Counted from the stretch's first letter, positions 1-10,152 are shown. The stretch is DNA of 64,000 bases from Conexibacter woesei Iso977N (GCF_000424625.1 NZ_AUKG01000001.1:2415842-2479841), one strand, 5' to 3'. Translations and numbers: made by a program. The notes: generated from the letters alone by a model not told the origin.

Positions 1-1
1 C

Positions 2-213
2 GACGTCACGACGCACGGCGTCGACGACGTCCTCAGCGTCCCGGTCACCGCGCTGGCCGGCCGCGACGGCGGCGGCTACGCGGTCGAGGTCGTGCGCCCC
101 GGCGGGCGCCGTGACCAGGTCGCCGTCAAGTTGGGGTTGTTCGACACCGCGGCCGGGCGCGTCCAGGTCGACGGTGCGCTGCGCGCGGGTGACCGCGTGG
201 TGGTCCCGGCCGG

Positions 214-217
<4 letters not shown>
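2..217 (+). CDS. C-terminal end of an HlyD/MacA-type periplasmic adaptor (partial)
   Basis: Only the last 71 codons are inside the window; the gene enters from the left edge and stops with TGA at 215-217. The visible residues (VPVTAL near the start, then a short beta-rich stretch ending in GDRVVVPAG) match the C-terminal beta domain of membrane-fusion adaptor proteins that pair with MacB-type ABC exporters. The stop overlaps the ATG of the next gene as ATGA, so adaptor, ATPase and permease form one coupled operon. The family call rests on context as much as on this fragment. Confidence 0.65.
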
Positions 218-887
<670 letters not shown>

Positions 888-891
<4 letters not shown>

Positions 892-2093
892 GCGGCGCGG
901 CCGCGGCCCAGCGCCTGGCCCCGCGCGACGCGCTGCGCGTCGCGAGCACCGGCCTGCGCGCCCGCCCGCTGCGCGCCGCGCTGTCGGCGCTCGGCATCGC
1001 GATCGGGACCGCGGCGATCGTCGCCGTGCTCGGCCTGTCGTCGTCCTCGCAGGCCGGGCTGCTGGCCGAGATCGACCGGCTCGGCACGAACCTCCTGACC
1101 GTCGAGGCGGGGGAGAGCCTGACCGGCGCGCCCGCCCGGCTCCCGCAGGAGGCACCCGCCCGGATCGGCCTGCTGCACGACGTCTCGGCGGTCGCCGCCA
1201 CCGCGCAGCTCAAGGACGCCAGGGTCTACCGCAGCCCGCTGATCCCCGCCGCCGACAGCGGCGGCATCACGGTCCGCGCCGCGAGCCTCGGCCTGCCCGC
1301 GGTGCTCGGGACCGGCGTCGCGCGCGGCGCGTGGCTGAACGCCGGCACGGCGCGCGAGCCGGTCGTCGTGCTCGGCGCGGGCGCCGCGGCACAGCTCGGG
1401 ATCGACCGCGTCCTGCCCGGCCGCCGGATCTGGCTCGGCGGGCAGTGGTTCGGCGTCGCCGGGATCCTGCGTCACGCGCCGCTGGCGCCCGACGTCGACA
1501 CGAGCGCGTTCGTCGGCGCGCCCGCCGCGCGCACCTACCTCAACACCTACAACCTGACCCCGAGCACGATCTACGTGCGCGCCGCGACCGGCCACGAGGC
1601 CGCGGTCCAGGCGCTGCTGGCGCGCACCGCCGACCCGCAGGCGCCCGACGAGGCCGACGTCAGCCAGCCGTCCGACGTCCTCACCGCGCGCGCCGCCGCG
1701 GCGGGCGCGTTCGACAGCCTGTTCCTCGGCCTCGGGATCGTCGCGCTGATCGTCGGCGCGGTCGGCGTCGCCAACATCATGATCATCTCGGTCCTCGAGC
1801 GCCGGTCGGAGATCGGCCTGCGCCGCGCGCTCGGCGCGACCCGCGGCCAGGTCCGCACGCAGTTCCTCGCCGAGTCGATCCTGCTGGCGGTGATCGGCGG
1901 CGTCGTGGGCGTCCTGGCGGGCGCCGCGGCGACCGCGATCTACGCGAGCACGAAGGGCTGGGCGGTCGTGATCCCGCCCCAGGCCTGGGCCGGCGGCATC
2001 GGCGCCGCGCTGCTGATCGGCGCGGTCGCGGGCCTGCTCCCGGCGCTGCGCGCCTCGCGCCTCCCGCCGACCGTCGCGCTGCGGACGGTCTAG
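888..2093 (+). CDS. MacB-like FtsX-family ABC permease
   Basis: A 401-residue permease. The GTG start at 888 was chosen because it overlaps the ATPase stop and gives a normal-length protein; the open frame runs further upstream but only as a shadow of the ATPase gene. One hydrophobic helix lies near residues 30-52, followed by an extracytoplasmic MacB core domain (about 55-265), then three C-terminal membrane helices. The segment between the last helices holds the family hallmark [17 protein letters not shown]. It would form the channel for the adaptor-ATPase pair upstream. The stop shares a CTAG with the convergent regulator gene. Confidence 0.92.
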
Positions 2094-2713
2094 CGACGCT
2101 CGTCCTCGCGCAGCAGGAGCGACACGATGGTCTTGGCGCTCGCCGGGTCCGGGTTGAGCTCGGGGTCGCCGCCGTGGTGCAGGAAGCGCTCGCCGAGCGA
2201 GACGATCCCGTCGGCGAGCACCGGCGGCGGGGCGGGCGCGGCGTAGGCGCCCGCCGCGACGTCGGCCTCGATCTCGGCGGCCAGCCGCGCGACCAGGCGC
2301 GGGCGGATCGGGCCGCGTGGCGCGGTCAGCAGCCGCAGGCCCGACGCGCCCTCGTTGGCCAGCAGCGCCCGGACCGCCGACTGGTCGGAGACGAGGTCGA
2401 GGAAGCGGTGGCAGGCCTGCTCGATCCGGGCGACGCCGGGCGGCGCGGTCGCACTCGCCGAGCTGGCGTCGGCGATCAGCGCGAGGTCGGCCCAGACGAC
2501 GTCGCCGAGCAGGCGGTCGCGGTCGCCGGTCCAGCGGTAGAGCGTGTTGCGGGAGACGCCGAGCGCGGCGGCCAAGGCGGCCATGTCGAGGCGGCGCCCG
2601 GCGCGGACCCAGTCGCGCGCCAGCGCGAAGGCGGCGCCGGGCGTCGGCCGCGGCGCGGGCGGGGCGGCGGCGAGGGCCTCGCGGGCGGCGGGCGTGAGGT
2701 CGTCGACGGGCAC
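2090..2713 (-). CDS. QsdR-family TetR-like transcriptional regulator
   Basis: A 207-residue regulator with an N-terminal helix-turn-helix (about residues 43-65, containing ALGVSRNTLYRWTGDRDRLL) and a helical ligand-binding C-terminal region of the QsdR type. QsdR-like TetR proteins usually repress neighbouring genes. It is divergent from the secreted glycosidase at 2791 and convergent with the ABC permease, with which it shares a CTAG stop. GTGACAC heptamers in the divergent intergenic region are candidate binding sites. The start is a GTG with no strong ribosome-binding site, so the true start could differ by a few codons. Confidence 0.8.
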   Translation of the reverse strand: MPVDDLTPAAREALAAAPPAPRPTPGAAFALARDWVRAGRRLDMAALAAALGVSRNTLYRWTGDRDRLLGDVVWADLALIADASSASATAPPGVARIEQACHRFLDLVSDQSAVRALLANEGASGLRLLTAPRGPIRPRLVARLAAEIEADVAAGAYAAPAPPPVLADGIVSLGERFLHHGGDPELNPDPASAKTIVSLLLREDERR

Positions 2714-2716
2714 GAG

Positions 2717-2769
2717 GTGACACTACAGCACCGTTGTCTCGACATGTGACACTTGCGCTTCTGTGTCAC
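2717..2769. promoter_or_regulatory. Candidate operator: GTGACAC heptamers in the divergent promoter region
   Basis: The heptamer GTGACAC occurs at 2717-2723 and 2746-2752, and its reverse complement GTGTCAC at 2763-2769. The last two form a perfect 7-10-7 inverted repeat about 22 bp before the glycosidase start. The placement between a regulator gene and a divergent target fits repressor binding. That the adjacent QsdR-like protein binds here is inference. Confidence 0.5.
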
Positions 2770-2790
2770 GTTCGGCTACGGTGCCCGCCC

Positions 2791-4134
2791 ATGTCCCGGG
2801 TCACGTCGCTCGTCCTCCTGCTGCTGGTCGCGCTGTGCTGCGCCGCCGCGAACGCGTCGGCGCAGTTCATCGTCGCGCCGCCGAGGCCGCTGCCCAGGAG
2901 CTTCCTCTGGGGCGTCTCCGCCTCGGCGTTCCAGAGCGAGGGCCACACGACCGGCGCCAACTGGAACACCTACATCGCCCGCGACTCCAGGCCGGGCGCG
3001 GCGTCGCCGAAAGAGGCCTACAGGAACTCGGTCGACTTCTACACGCGCTACCGCTCCGACATCGGCCTCGCCGCCGGGCTCGGGGTCAACACCTACCGGA
3101 TCTCGATCAACTGGACGCGCGTCGAGCCGCGGCCCGGCGTCTTCTCCGCCAAGGGCCTGGCGTTCTACACCAACGTGGTCCGGGCGATGCGCGCCAAGGG
3201 CATCCAGCCGCTGATCACGCTCAACCACTGGGACTACCCGCAGTGGGTCCTGGACCAGGGCGGTTGGACGAGCACCAGGACCGTCGACGACTTCGCGGCG
3301 ATGACGCAGGAGGTCGTCGACCGCCTCGGCACGCAGGTCCACCTCTGGCTCACGTTCAACGAGGAGTTCTTCTACGAGTTCGTCGAGCAGGGCAACAACG
3401 ACCTCAACCCGGTGCAGGTCCAGCAGGTCCGGGCCAACCTGATCGCGGCGCACGACCGCGCCTACGACATCATCCACAAGGGGTCGCCCGGCGCCAAGGT
3501 GTCGTCGAACTACGCGTGGCCGGGCAACGGCGCGCTGGCGAGCTTCGCGACCGACCCCTTCACCAACGCGGTCGCCGGGAAGCTCGACTACCTGGCGCTG
3601 GACTACTACTACCCGGCCTACGACCAGGCCAGGACGTTGTTGAACATCTCGGCGGGCACGTCCTACAACATCGCGCTCGACCCGTTCGGGATCTACACCG
3701 CGCTGCGCCAGATGCACGCGCGCTACCCGTCCAAGCCGATCCTGATCAGCGAGAACGGGATGCCGACCAGGAACGGCACGCGCGCCGACGGCGTGTCGCG
3801 GTCCAGGGCGCTGACCGACACCGTCTACTGGGTCCAGCGCGCGCGGGCGGCCGGCGTGCCCGTGTTCGGCTACCTGTACTGGGGCCTGACCGACTCCTAT
3901 GAGTGGGGCAGCTACACGCCGCGCTTCGGCCTCTACCGGGTCGACGTCGACAAGGACCCCAGCTTGAAGCGCCGCCCGACGGCGGCGGTCCCGGTGTTCC
4001 GCGCGGTCGTGCGCGACCGCGGCGTGCCGAGCACCTACAGGTTGTCGCTGAAGCCGAAGGCCGCCAACTGCGAGACGACCGCGGTGGCCGCGGCCGACAA
4101 GGCGACCTGCCGGGCGGCGGCCGCGCGCGGGTAG
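2791..4134 (+). CDS. Secreted family 1 glycoside hydrolase (beta-glucosidase-like)
   Basis: A 447-residue GH1 enzyme that would hydrolyse beta-glycosides outside the membrane. The ATG at 2791 gives a clear signal peptide (hydrophobic run at residues 6-20, likely cut after ASA near residue 24); longer in-frame starts would bury it. The barrel opens with SFLWGVSASAFQSEG. The acid/base glutamate is in LTFNEE (E191) and the nucleophile in ISENG (E321). Most bacterial GH1 enzymes are cytosolic, so the signal peptide is unusual. A C-terminal tail of about 50 residues with two cysteines follows the barrel. The QsdR-type gene is divergent and may control it. Confidence 0.9.
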   Translation: MSRVTSLVLLLLVALCCAAANASAQFIVAPPRPLPRSFLWGVSASAFQSEGHTTGANWNTYIARDSRPGAASPKEAYRNSVDFYTRYRSDIGLAAGLGVNTYRISINWTRVEPRPGVFSAKGLAFYTNVVRAMRAKGIQPLITLNHWDYPQWVLDQGGWTSTRTVDDFAAMTQEVVDRLGTQVHLWLTFNEEFFYEFVEQGNNDLNPVQVQQVRANLIAAHDRAYDIIHKGSPGAKVSSNYAWPGNGALASFATDPFTNAVAGKLDYLALDYYYPAYDQARTLLNISAGTSYNIALDPFGIYTALRQMHARYPSKPILISENGMPTRNGTRADGVSRSRALTDTVYWVQRARAAGVPVFGYLYWGLTDSYEWGSYTPRFGLYRVDVDKDPSLKRRPTAAVPVFRAVVRDRGVPSTYRLSLKPKAANCETTAVAAADKATCRAAAARG

Positions 4135-4144
4135 GCTTGGCGGC

Positions 4145-4585
4145 GTGCCGGACGCCCCGCGTGAGGACGATCTCGGGGCGCTCTTCGCCCGCATCACGCG
4201 ACGCCTGATCGCCGCCGAGGAGCCCATCCTCGAGCGCCACGGGCTGACGATGTGGGAGTACATCGCGCTGACGCGGGTCGCGCGCGGGCCGGACGGCAAC
4301 CAGCTGGCGCTGGCCAAGGCCATCCACTACGACAAGACCCGGCTCGTCCGGCTGCTCGACAAGCTGGAGGCCGAGGGCCTCGTCGCCCGCGCGGCCGACC
4401 CGGCCGACCGCCGCTCCTACCTCGTCCGGATCACGCCCGCCGGCAGGCGGCGCCACGCGGCGGTCGTCAAGGACATCCGCGCGATGGAGGACGAGCTGCT
4501 CGCCGCCCTCCCGGCCAAGGAGCGCGCCGCGCTGCCGGGCGCGCTCGCGCGGCTCGCGAGCGGCCCGAGCGGCGACGAGGCCTAG
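4145..4585 (+). CDS. MarR-family transcriptional regulator
   Basis: A 146-residue MarR protein with a winged helix at about residues 50-105 (LAKAIHYDKTRLVRLLDKLEAEGLV, then a wing with DRRSYLVRIT). It starts with GTG 10 bp after the glycosidase stop. MarR proteins act as dimers that bind short palindromes and respond to phenolics or oxidants. Its stop shares a CTAG with the convergent SRPBCC gene, and a 12-bp palindrome sits upstream of that gene; the link is suggestive only. Confidence 0.88.
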   Translation: MPDAPREDDLGALFARITRRLIAAEEPILERHGLTMWEYIALTRVARGPDGNQLALAKAIHYDKTRLVRLLDKLEAEGLVARAADPADRRSYLVRITPAGRRRHAAVVKDIRAMEDELLAALPAKERAALPGALARLASGPSGDEA

Positions 4586-5019
4586 GCCGCGGCGGCCGCC
4601 GCGCTCGCCTCGGCGAGCCCGCGCACGGTCACCAGCTCCTCCTCGATCGTCGCCATCTGCGCGGCGATCGCCTCGTCCGGCGCGCCGGCCGGGAAGACGA
4701 TCGAGAACACGAACGCGCTGCCCGCGCCGTTGTGGAGCACGCGCATCTTCGCGCCGAGCGACGGGTCTCCGGGGCGGATCAGGTCGACGGTGCCGAGGTC
4801 GTGGTCGACGACGACCTCCATCAGCAGCTCGCCCGCGCCGGTGTCGACGCGCCAGTGCTCGCCGTCGCGCTGCACCGACTGCGCGAAGTTCGGCGCCCAG
4901 TCCGGGAGGCGCGTCGCGTCGGCGAGGATCGTGATGACGGCCTCGCGGGGAGCGGCGATGGCGATCTGGCGGGAGTCGACGATGCCGAGCTGCTCTGGGG
5001 AGGAGGAGATAGTAGGCAT
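4582..5019 (-). CDS. SRPBCC-family (START-like) small-molecule-binding protein
   Basis: A 145-residue single-domain protein. The N-terminal SRQIAIAAPREAVITILADATRLPDWAP is the typical first strand and helices of the SRPBCC/polyketide-cyclase fold, whose hydrophobic cavity binds lipids or aromatic ligands. The ATG at 5019 was chosen; longer frames upstream have no family similarity. The tail is alanine-rich. It is convergent with the MarR gene (shared CTAG). A perfect palindrome lies 14 bp upstream of the start and may control it. Confidence 0.8.
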   Translation of the reverse strand: MPTISSSPEQLGIVDSRQIAIAAPREAVITILADATRLPDWAPNFAQSVQRDGEHWRVDTGAGELLMEVVVDHDLGTVDLIRPGDPSLGAKMRVLHNGAGSAFVFSIVFPAGAPDEAIAAQMATIEEELVTVRGLAEASAAAAAA

Positions 5020-5032
5020 ACGCGTATTGTTA

Positions 5033-5044
5033 GTACGATCGTAC
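5033..5044. promoter_or_regulatory. 12-bp palindrome GTACGATCGTAC
   Basis: A perfect 12-bp palindrome 14 bp upstream of the SRPBCC start, in an AT-richer patch than its surroundings. Form and position suit a TetR- or MarR-type operator overlapping the promoter. The remainder of this 206-bp intergenic region (5020-5225) holds only the ribosome-binding site of the next gene (AGGAGG, 5212-5217). Confidence 0.5.
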
Positions 5045-5225
5045 GGATTGTCAAGGCGCCCCGTCGCCACCGGCTTGATCACGATCCTGGCGCGAAGAGT
5101 CAAGAACCTCGATCGGTGGAACCGGTCACGTGATCTTGCATTCGAGGTACGCGGGAGTTTATGGTCGTTCACACGGCGCCCGTCCCCCTGACCGTGGGCG
5201 CCCTGCCCCACAGGAGGACATCGCA

Positions 5226-7436
5226 GTGCTCGCAGGAATCGCCGTGGCCGGCACGCTGCTGGCTGCCTCGGTGACGACCGTCGCCGTCGCCGCCGACGCT
5301 GTCGCCGCACCCCCGCCGCAACGAGCGTACGAGCTCGTCTCACCCGTCGACAAGGGCGCCTCCGACGCCAACGCCGGCGTCGGCGCGTCCGCCGACGGCG
5401 AGGCCGTCACGTACACGAGCTTCGGCACGCTGCCCGGCGCGCCGACCGCCGACTTCGGGACGTTCTACCGCGCGCAGCGCACGTCCTCCGGCTGGACGAC
5501 GAACGTCCTCTCGCCGCTGCAGACGCTCCCGGACCGCACGTCGCTGGCCACGTCGATCAGCCCGCAGGACTTCACGCCCGACTACGACACGATGTTCACC
5601 GGGACGTTCGACCACACGGTGCCCCTCGTCGCCGAGGACACCAACGCGTCGGTCGACGTCTACACCTCCACCTCCGGCGGTGCCACGCGCTGGCTCACGG
5701 CCGGCCTCGACCCCACGGCCCACGGCGACACCGTCTACGCGGGCCGCTCCGCCGACGGCCGCACGGTCGTCTTCGAGTCCAACCGGCAGTTCGTGCCCGA
5801 CGTGCCCGGCGACCCCGGCGACGACCCCGACCCCTCCACCGGCCTGCCGCGCATCCGGCAGGTCTACGCGCTGGTCGACGGTACCCCGCACATCGTCTCG
5901 CTCGTCGACGACGGCTCGGGCCACGACGTCCCGGCGCCCGGCGGCGCCCAGTTCGGCGCCGGCCGCACCACGCCGTACAGCTCCGCGCCGCCGGACCGCA
6001 GCGCGCTCTCGGCCGACGGCAGGCGCGTGTTCTTCACCGCCGGCGGCCAGCTCTACGTGCGCATCGACGGGACCCGGACCGTCCTGGTCTCCGCCTCGCA
6101 GGTCGTCGGCGCGGTCGGCGACCCCGCGCCGAGCGCCGACGCGAGGTTCGCGGGCGCGTCGGACGACGGCCACTACGTGACGTTCACCAGCTCCGACCCG
6201 CTGGTCGACGGCGCGACGATCGGCGGCCTCTACGGCCTCGACGTCGACGGCGGCACGCTGCGGCTGCTCGCCGAGACCAACATGGGGCTGCCGTCCGCGA
6301 CCGTGCGCACGGCGCCCGACGGCTCGCGCGTCTACTTCGTCGCCTCCCGCGAGCTCGCGGGCGAGGGCACCGACTTCGCGGAGAACCTCTGGGTCGCGCA
6401 CGCCGACGGCAGCAGGCACTTCATCGGCACGCTCGACGGCGGTGACAGCGCGATCGCCAACGGCAACGGGGAGAACCCGAACCTCGCGGCGATCACCGCC
6501 GACGGCACGCGCCTGGCCTTCCAGAGCGCGGCGAAGCTCGGCCGCTACGACAACGCCGGGACGACCGAGGTGTACGTCTACGACGACAGCACCGAGAGGA
6601 CGACCTGCGTGTCGTGCCCGCCCGGCGGCGCCGACCCGGTCGGCCCGGCCGCGCTGCGCGATCCGGGCAACAACATCGGGTCGCTCCCGCGCAACATCAC
6701 CGACGACGGCGACGTGTTCTTCGAGTCGCCCGAGCAGCTGTCGGACGCCGACACCGACGACAGGACCGACGTGTACGAGTACACCGGTGGCCGCGCCGTC
6801 CTGATCTCGACCGGGACGAGCACCGACACGCACTACGTCGACAACTCGACCGACGGCAGCTCGGTGTTCATCCGCACGCGCGACGCGCTCGTGCCCGCCG
6901 ACACCGACGGCGGCTACGCCGACGTCTACGTCGCCCGCGTCGGCGGCGGCTTCCCGGTCACCACGCCGCCCGCCGCGTGCGAAGGCAGCGCGTGCCGCCC
7001 GGCGCCCACGCCGGACCCCGGCCCGCCCGCGGCGCCGCCGACCGTCTTCGCGCTCGACGCCGCGCCCGGCGCGGTGACGAGGGCCAGGACCACGTTCTCG
7101 GTCGGCGCGGTCAGCGCGGCGCGCCGCAGCGCGTTCGCGCGCACCGGCCGCCTGGCGCTGAAGGTGCGCGTCAGCGACGCCGCCGTCGTCACCGCGAGCG
7201 GTCGCGCCCAGATCGGGCGCAGGCGGGTCACGGTCGCGACCGGGTCCATCAACAAGCTCGCGGCCGGCAGCACGACGCTGACGGTGCGGCTGACGAGCGC
7301 GGCGCGCAGGGCGCTGGCCCGCAGCGGCCGCCTGACGCTCCGGCTGACCGTCGCGTGCAGCGACACGACCCGGACCGCGCACGCGACGCTCGTGCTCCAC
7401 CACGCCAAGACCAAGACCACCAAGAAGGGCCGCTAG
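5226..7436 (+). CDS. Secreted TolB/PD40-like beta-propeller protein
   Basis: A 736-residue exported protein. The GTG at 5226 was chosen because AGGAGG sits 8 bp upstream and the start gives a signal peptide (LAGIAVAGTLLAASVTTVAVAADAVAA). The body consists of repeated segments with DG-rich turns such as LSADGRRVFFTAGGQLYV and TADGTRLAFQSAAKLG, typical of PD40/WD40-like propellers. A CVSCPPGG motif near residue 460 is one I associate with a solirubrobacterial secreted family. The C-terminal about 120 residues form a separate Ala/Arg/Thr-rich beta domain with two similar halves. It lies 6 bp from the next gene and is probably cotranscribed. Function is unknown; a cell-surface binding role is possible. 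Confidence 0.85.
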   Translation: MLAGIAVAGTLLAASVTTVAVAADAVAAPPPQRAYELVSPVDKGASDANAGVGASADGEAVTYTSFGTLPGAPTADFGTFYRAQRTSSGWTTNVLSPLQTLPDRTSLATSISPQDFTPDYDTMFTGTFDHTVPLVAEDTNASVDVYTSTSGGATRWLTAGLDPTAHGDTVYAGRSADGRTVVFESNRQFVPDVPGDPGDDPDPSTGLPRIRQVYALVDGTPHIVSLVDDGSGHDVPAPGGAQFGAGRTTPYSSAPPDRSALSADGRRVFFTAGGQLYVRIDGTRTVLVSASQVVGAVGDPAPSADARFAGASDDGHYVTFTSSDPLVDGATIGGLYGLDVDGGTLRLLAETNMGLPSATVRTAPDGSRVYFVASRELAGEGTDFAENLWVAHADGSRHFIGTLDGGDSAIANGNGENPNLAAITADGTRLAFQSAAKLGRYDNAGTTEVYVYDDSTERTTCVSCPPGGADPVGPAALRDPGNNIGSLPRNITDDGDVFFESPEQLSDADTDDRTDVYEYTGGRAVLISTGTSTDTHYVDNSTDGSSVFIRTRDALVPADTDGGYADVYVARVGGGFPVTTPPAACEGSACRPAPTPDPGPPAAPPTVFALDAAPGAVTRARTTFSVGAVSAARRSAFARTGRLALKVRVSDAAVVTASGRAQIGRRRVTVATGSINKLAAGSTTLTVRLTSAARRALARSGRLTLRLTVACSDTTRTAHATLVLHHAKTKTTKKGR

Positions 7437-7442
7437 GGCGCC

Positions 7443-10145
7443 ATGACCGACACCATCAACATGCTGCGCCGCGCGCTCCTCGGCCTCCTGCCGGTCCTGG
7501 CGCTGGCCTGCGCGCTCGCCGCGCCCGCCGCGAACGCCGCCAACGGCTTCGGCCCGGCGTCGTTCGACGTCTCCTCCTCCACCACCCAGGCGGGGGCGCA
7601 CCCGGACCTCACGACCGCGTTCACCATGAACACGGTCCTCAGCATCAACGGCCCCACCGACGGCACGCTCCCGCGGGTGCCCAGCCCGGTGCCGATCGAG
7701 CCGCTGCGCGACGTCCAGCTCGCGCTGCCGGCCGGCGTGGTCGGCGATCCCACGCACGTCCCGCAGTGCGATCCGGCGACGTTCGGCGCCGGCCTGCTCG
7801 GCGGCACCGCGTGCCCGGACGCGACCCAGGTCGGCGTCGCCGAGCTGCACATCCAGCTCGGCTTCGGCGTGATCCAGGACGCGTGGTTCCCGGTCTACAA
7901 CCTGCAGCCCAACGACGACCAGCCCGCCGCGTTCGGCTTCTCGGTCGTCGCGCCGAACATCCAGATCGGCATCCGCGTCCGCACCGAGAGCGACGCCGGC
8001 CTGACCGCGGTCATCACCGGGATCAACCAGGCCGCGCGCATCTACGGGCAGGCGCTGACGCTGTGGGGCGTCCCGTCCGACCCGTCGCACGACGCCCAGC
8101 GCGGCACGTGCCTGGCCGACAACACGAGCCCGTCGCCGCCTTCGCCGCAGGAGCTGTGCCCGGTGAGCACGCCGCGTGTCCCGTTGATGCGCAACCCCAC
8201 GTCGTGCGGCGATCCCGCGCCGACCGCGGCGCTGGCGGTCGACTCCTGGCTGCACCCCGACGACGTCGTCCGGACCACGACCACCGCGCCCGCGACGACC
8301 GGCTGCGACGCCGTGCCGTTCAGGCCGTCGATCGCGCTGGCGCCCGACGGCGGCTCGGCCGACGCGCCGACCGGGCTGGACGTGACGGTCGGGATCGACC
8401 AGAACCGCGACGCCGACGGCCTCGGCGCGTCCGACCTGCGGCGCGCGGTCGTCACGCTGCCCGAGGGCTACACGATCTCGCCGTCGGCGGCCGACGGCCT
8501 CGCCGCCTGCGACGCGGCCCACGTCGGGATCGGCGCCGCCGGTCCGGCGGCCTGCCCGGACGCGTCGAAGGTCGGCAGCGCGAGCATCGTCTCGCCGATC
8601 CTCGCCAGGCCGCTGACCGGCCCGATCTACCTCGGCCCGTCGCCGGAGTCCGGCATCTACGACCTGTTCGTGGTCGTCGAGGGCTCGGGCGTCCGGCTCA
8701 AGCTGCCGGGCGTGATCGACACCACCAGGTCGAGGACCGGCCAGATCACGGCGACGTTCGACGCGACGCCGCAGCAGCCGTTCGACACGTTCAGGCTGCA
8801 CTTCGACGGCGGCGACCGCGCGGTCCTGGCGGCGCCCACGACCTGCGGGACGGCGGACGCGACCGCGACGCTGACGCCGTGGTCCGGGACCGCGCCGGTC
8901 ACGACGACCGCGGCGCTGACGCTCGGCGGTGGCGCCTGCCCGGCGTCGCTGCCGTTCGCGCCGAGCCTCAGCGCGGGGCTGAGCGACAGCCGCGCCGGGA
9001 GCAACCCGGCGTTCACGCTGACCGTCGCGCGTGAGGACCGCACCCAGCCGCTCGGGGCGATCACGTCGGTGACCTTGCCGCCCGGTCTCACCGCGCACGT
9101 CGGCTCGGTGCCGCGCTGCGCCGAGCCCGCGGCGTCGAGCGGGACGTGCCCGGCGGCCACGCGCGTTGGGACGATCGCCGTGGCCGCCGGCGCGGGACCG
9201 CACCCGTTCCGGCTGTCCGGGATCGCGTACCTGACCGACGGCTACAACGGCGCGCCCTACGGGCTCAGCCTCGTGGTCCCGGCGCTCGCCGGTCCCTACG
9301 ACCTCGGCACGGTCGTGATCCGCTCGGCGATCGACGTCGCCCACGACACGCGGATCACCGTCCGGACCGACCCGCTGCCGCAGATCCTGGCGGGCATCCC
9401 GCTGCGGTTGCGCAGCGTCGGGCTGACGCTCGACCGCGCGGGCTTCATGGCCCCGCCGACGAGCTGCACGCCGAGCGCGATCACCGCGAGCGTCGCGGCG
9501 CCGGGCGGCGGGCCGTCGACCACGCTGTCGCAGCGCTTCGCGATGACCGGCTGCAGCAGGTTGAGGTTCTCGCCCAGGATGTCCATCACGGCGATCAAGA
9601 GCACCAAGAAGGCCGGCGCGGGACTGCACGTCACGCTCACCCAGGGCGACGGGCAGGCCGGGCTGAGGTCGGTCGGCGTCGCGCTGCCCAAGCAGATCGT
9701 GATCGGGCTCAAGCGCCTGGGCAAGGTCTGCACGGGCAGGCAGCTGGCGGCGCTCGCCTGCCCGGCGGCCTCGAAGGTCGGCGGCGCGAGCGCGGTGACG
9801 CCGCTGCTGTCGGCGCCGCTGAAGGGCGCGGTCTACCTCGTGCAGTCCGGCGGCTCGCTGCCCCAGCTCGTGCCGGTCCTCCAGGGCAGCGGGCTGACGG
9901 TGCCGCTGATCGGGACGACGACGTTCGCCAGGGACCGGCTCGGGACGACGTTCGGGACGATCCCCGACGTGCCGATCCGGCGCTTCGACCTCGACCTCCC
10001 GCACAACCGGCGGGCGTTCCTGGAGACGGTCTCGCTGCCGTGCCGCGGCACGGGCGCGGTCGTGACGTTCCTCGGCCAGAACGGCGCGAAGGTCGTGCGG
10101 ACGGTGCCGGTGACGGCGCGCTGCGCGGACAGGCACGGCGGCTGA
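7443..10145 (+). CDS. Large secreted repeat protein, solirubrobacterial type
   Basis: A 900-residue exported protein with a signal peptide (LLGLLPVLALACALAAPAANA). The body repeats a module carrying a CPxAxxVG motif (CPDATQVG, CPDASKVG, CPAATRVG, CPAASKVG), followed by strands such as LTGPIYLG and FDTFRLHFDGGDRAVLAAPTTCG. Cysteines recur in pairs, consistent with disulfides outside the cell. I recognise the module as one expanded in Solirubrobacterales but no function is known to me. It follows the propeller gene by 6 bp and is followed by a hairpin terminator. The two proteins may form one surface system. Confidence 0.82.
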   Translation: MTDTINMLRRALLGLLPVLALACALAAPAANAANGFGPASFDVSSSTTQAGAHPDLTTAFTMNTVLSINGPTDGTLPRVPSPVPIEPLRDVQLALPAGVVGDPTHVPQCDPATFGAGLLGGTACPDATQVGVAELHIQLGFGVIQDAWFPVYNLQPNDDQPAAFGFSVVAPNIQIGIRVRTESDAGLTAVITGINQAARIYGQALTLWGVPSDPSHDAQRGTCLADNTSPSPPSPQELCPVSTPRVPLMRNPTSCGDPAPTAALAVDSWLHPDDVVRTTTTAPATTGCDAVPFRPSIALAPDGGSADAPTGLDVTVGIDQNRDADGLGASDLRRAVVTLPEGYTISPSAADGLAACDAAHVGIGAAGPAACPDASKVGSASIVSPILARPLTGPIYLGPSPESGIYDLFVVVEGSGVRLKLPGVIDTTRSRTGQITATFDATPQQPFDTFRLHFDGGDRAVLAAPTTCGTADATATLTPWSGTAPVTTTAALTLGGGACPASLPFAPSLSAGLSDSRAGSNPAFTLTVAREDRTQPLGAITSVTLPPGLTAHVGSVPRCAEPAASSGTCPAATRVGTIAVAAGAGPHPFRLSGIAYLTDGYNGAPYGLSLVVPALAGPYDLGTVVIRSAIDVAHDTRITVRTDPLPQILAGIPLRLRSVGLTLDRAGFMAPPTSCTPSAITASVAAPGGGPSTTLSQRFAMTGCSRLRFSPRMSITAIKSTKKAGAGLHVTLTQGDGQAGLRSVGVALPKQIVIGLKRLGKVCTGRQLAALACPAASKVGGASAVTPLLSAPLKGAVYLVQSGGSLPQLVPVLQGSGLTVPLIGTTTFARDRLGTTFGTIPDVPIRRFDLDLPHNRRAFLETVSLPCRGTGAVVTFLGQNGAKVVRTVPVTARCADRHGG

Positions 10146-10152
10146 GGGTTGC

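Noticed and set aside
5340..10136. Minus-strand open frame of 1598 codons opposite the secreted proteins
   Set aside because: Its translation is Arg/Asp/Gly/Val-rich without any domain. The plus strand carries signal peptides and repeat modules; this is a shadow of GC-rich codons.
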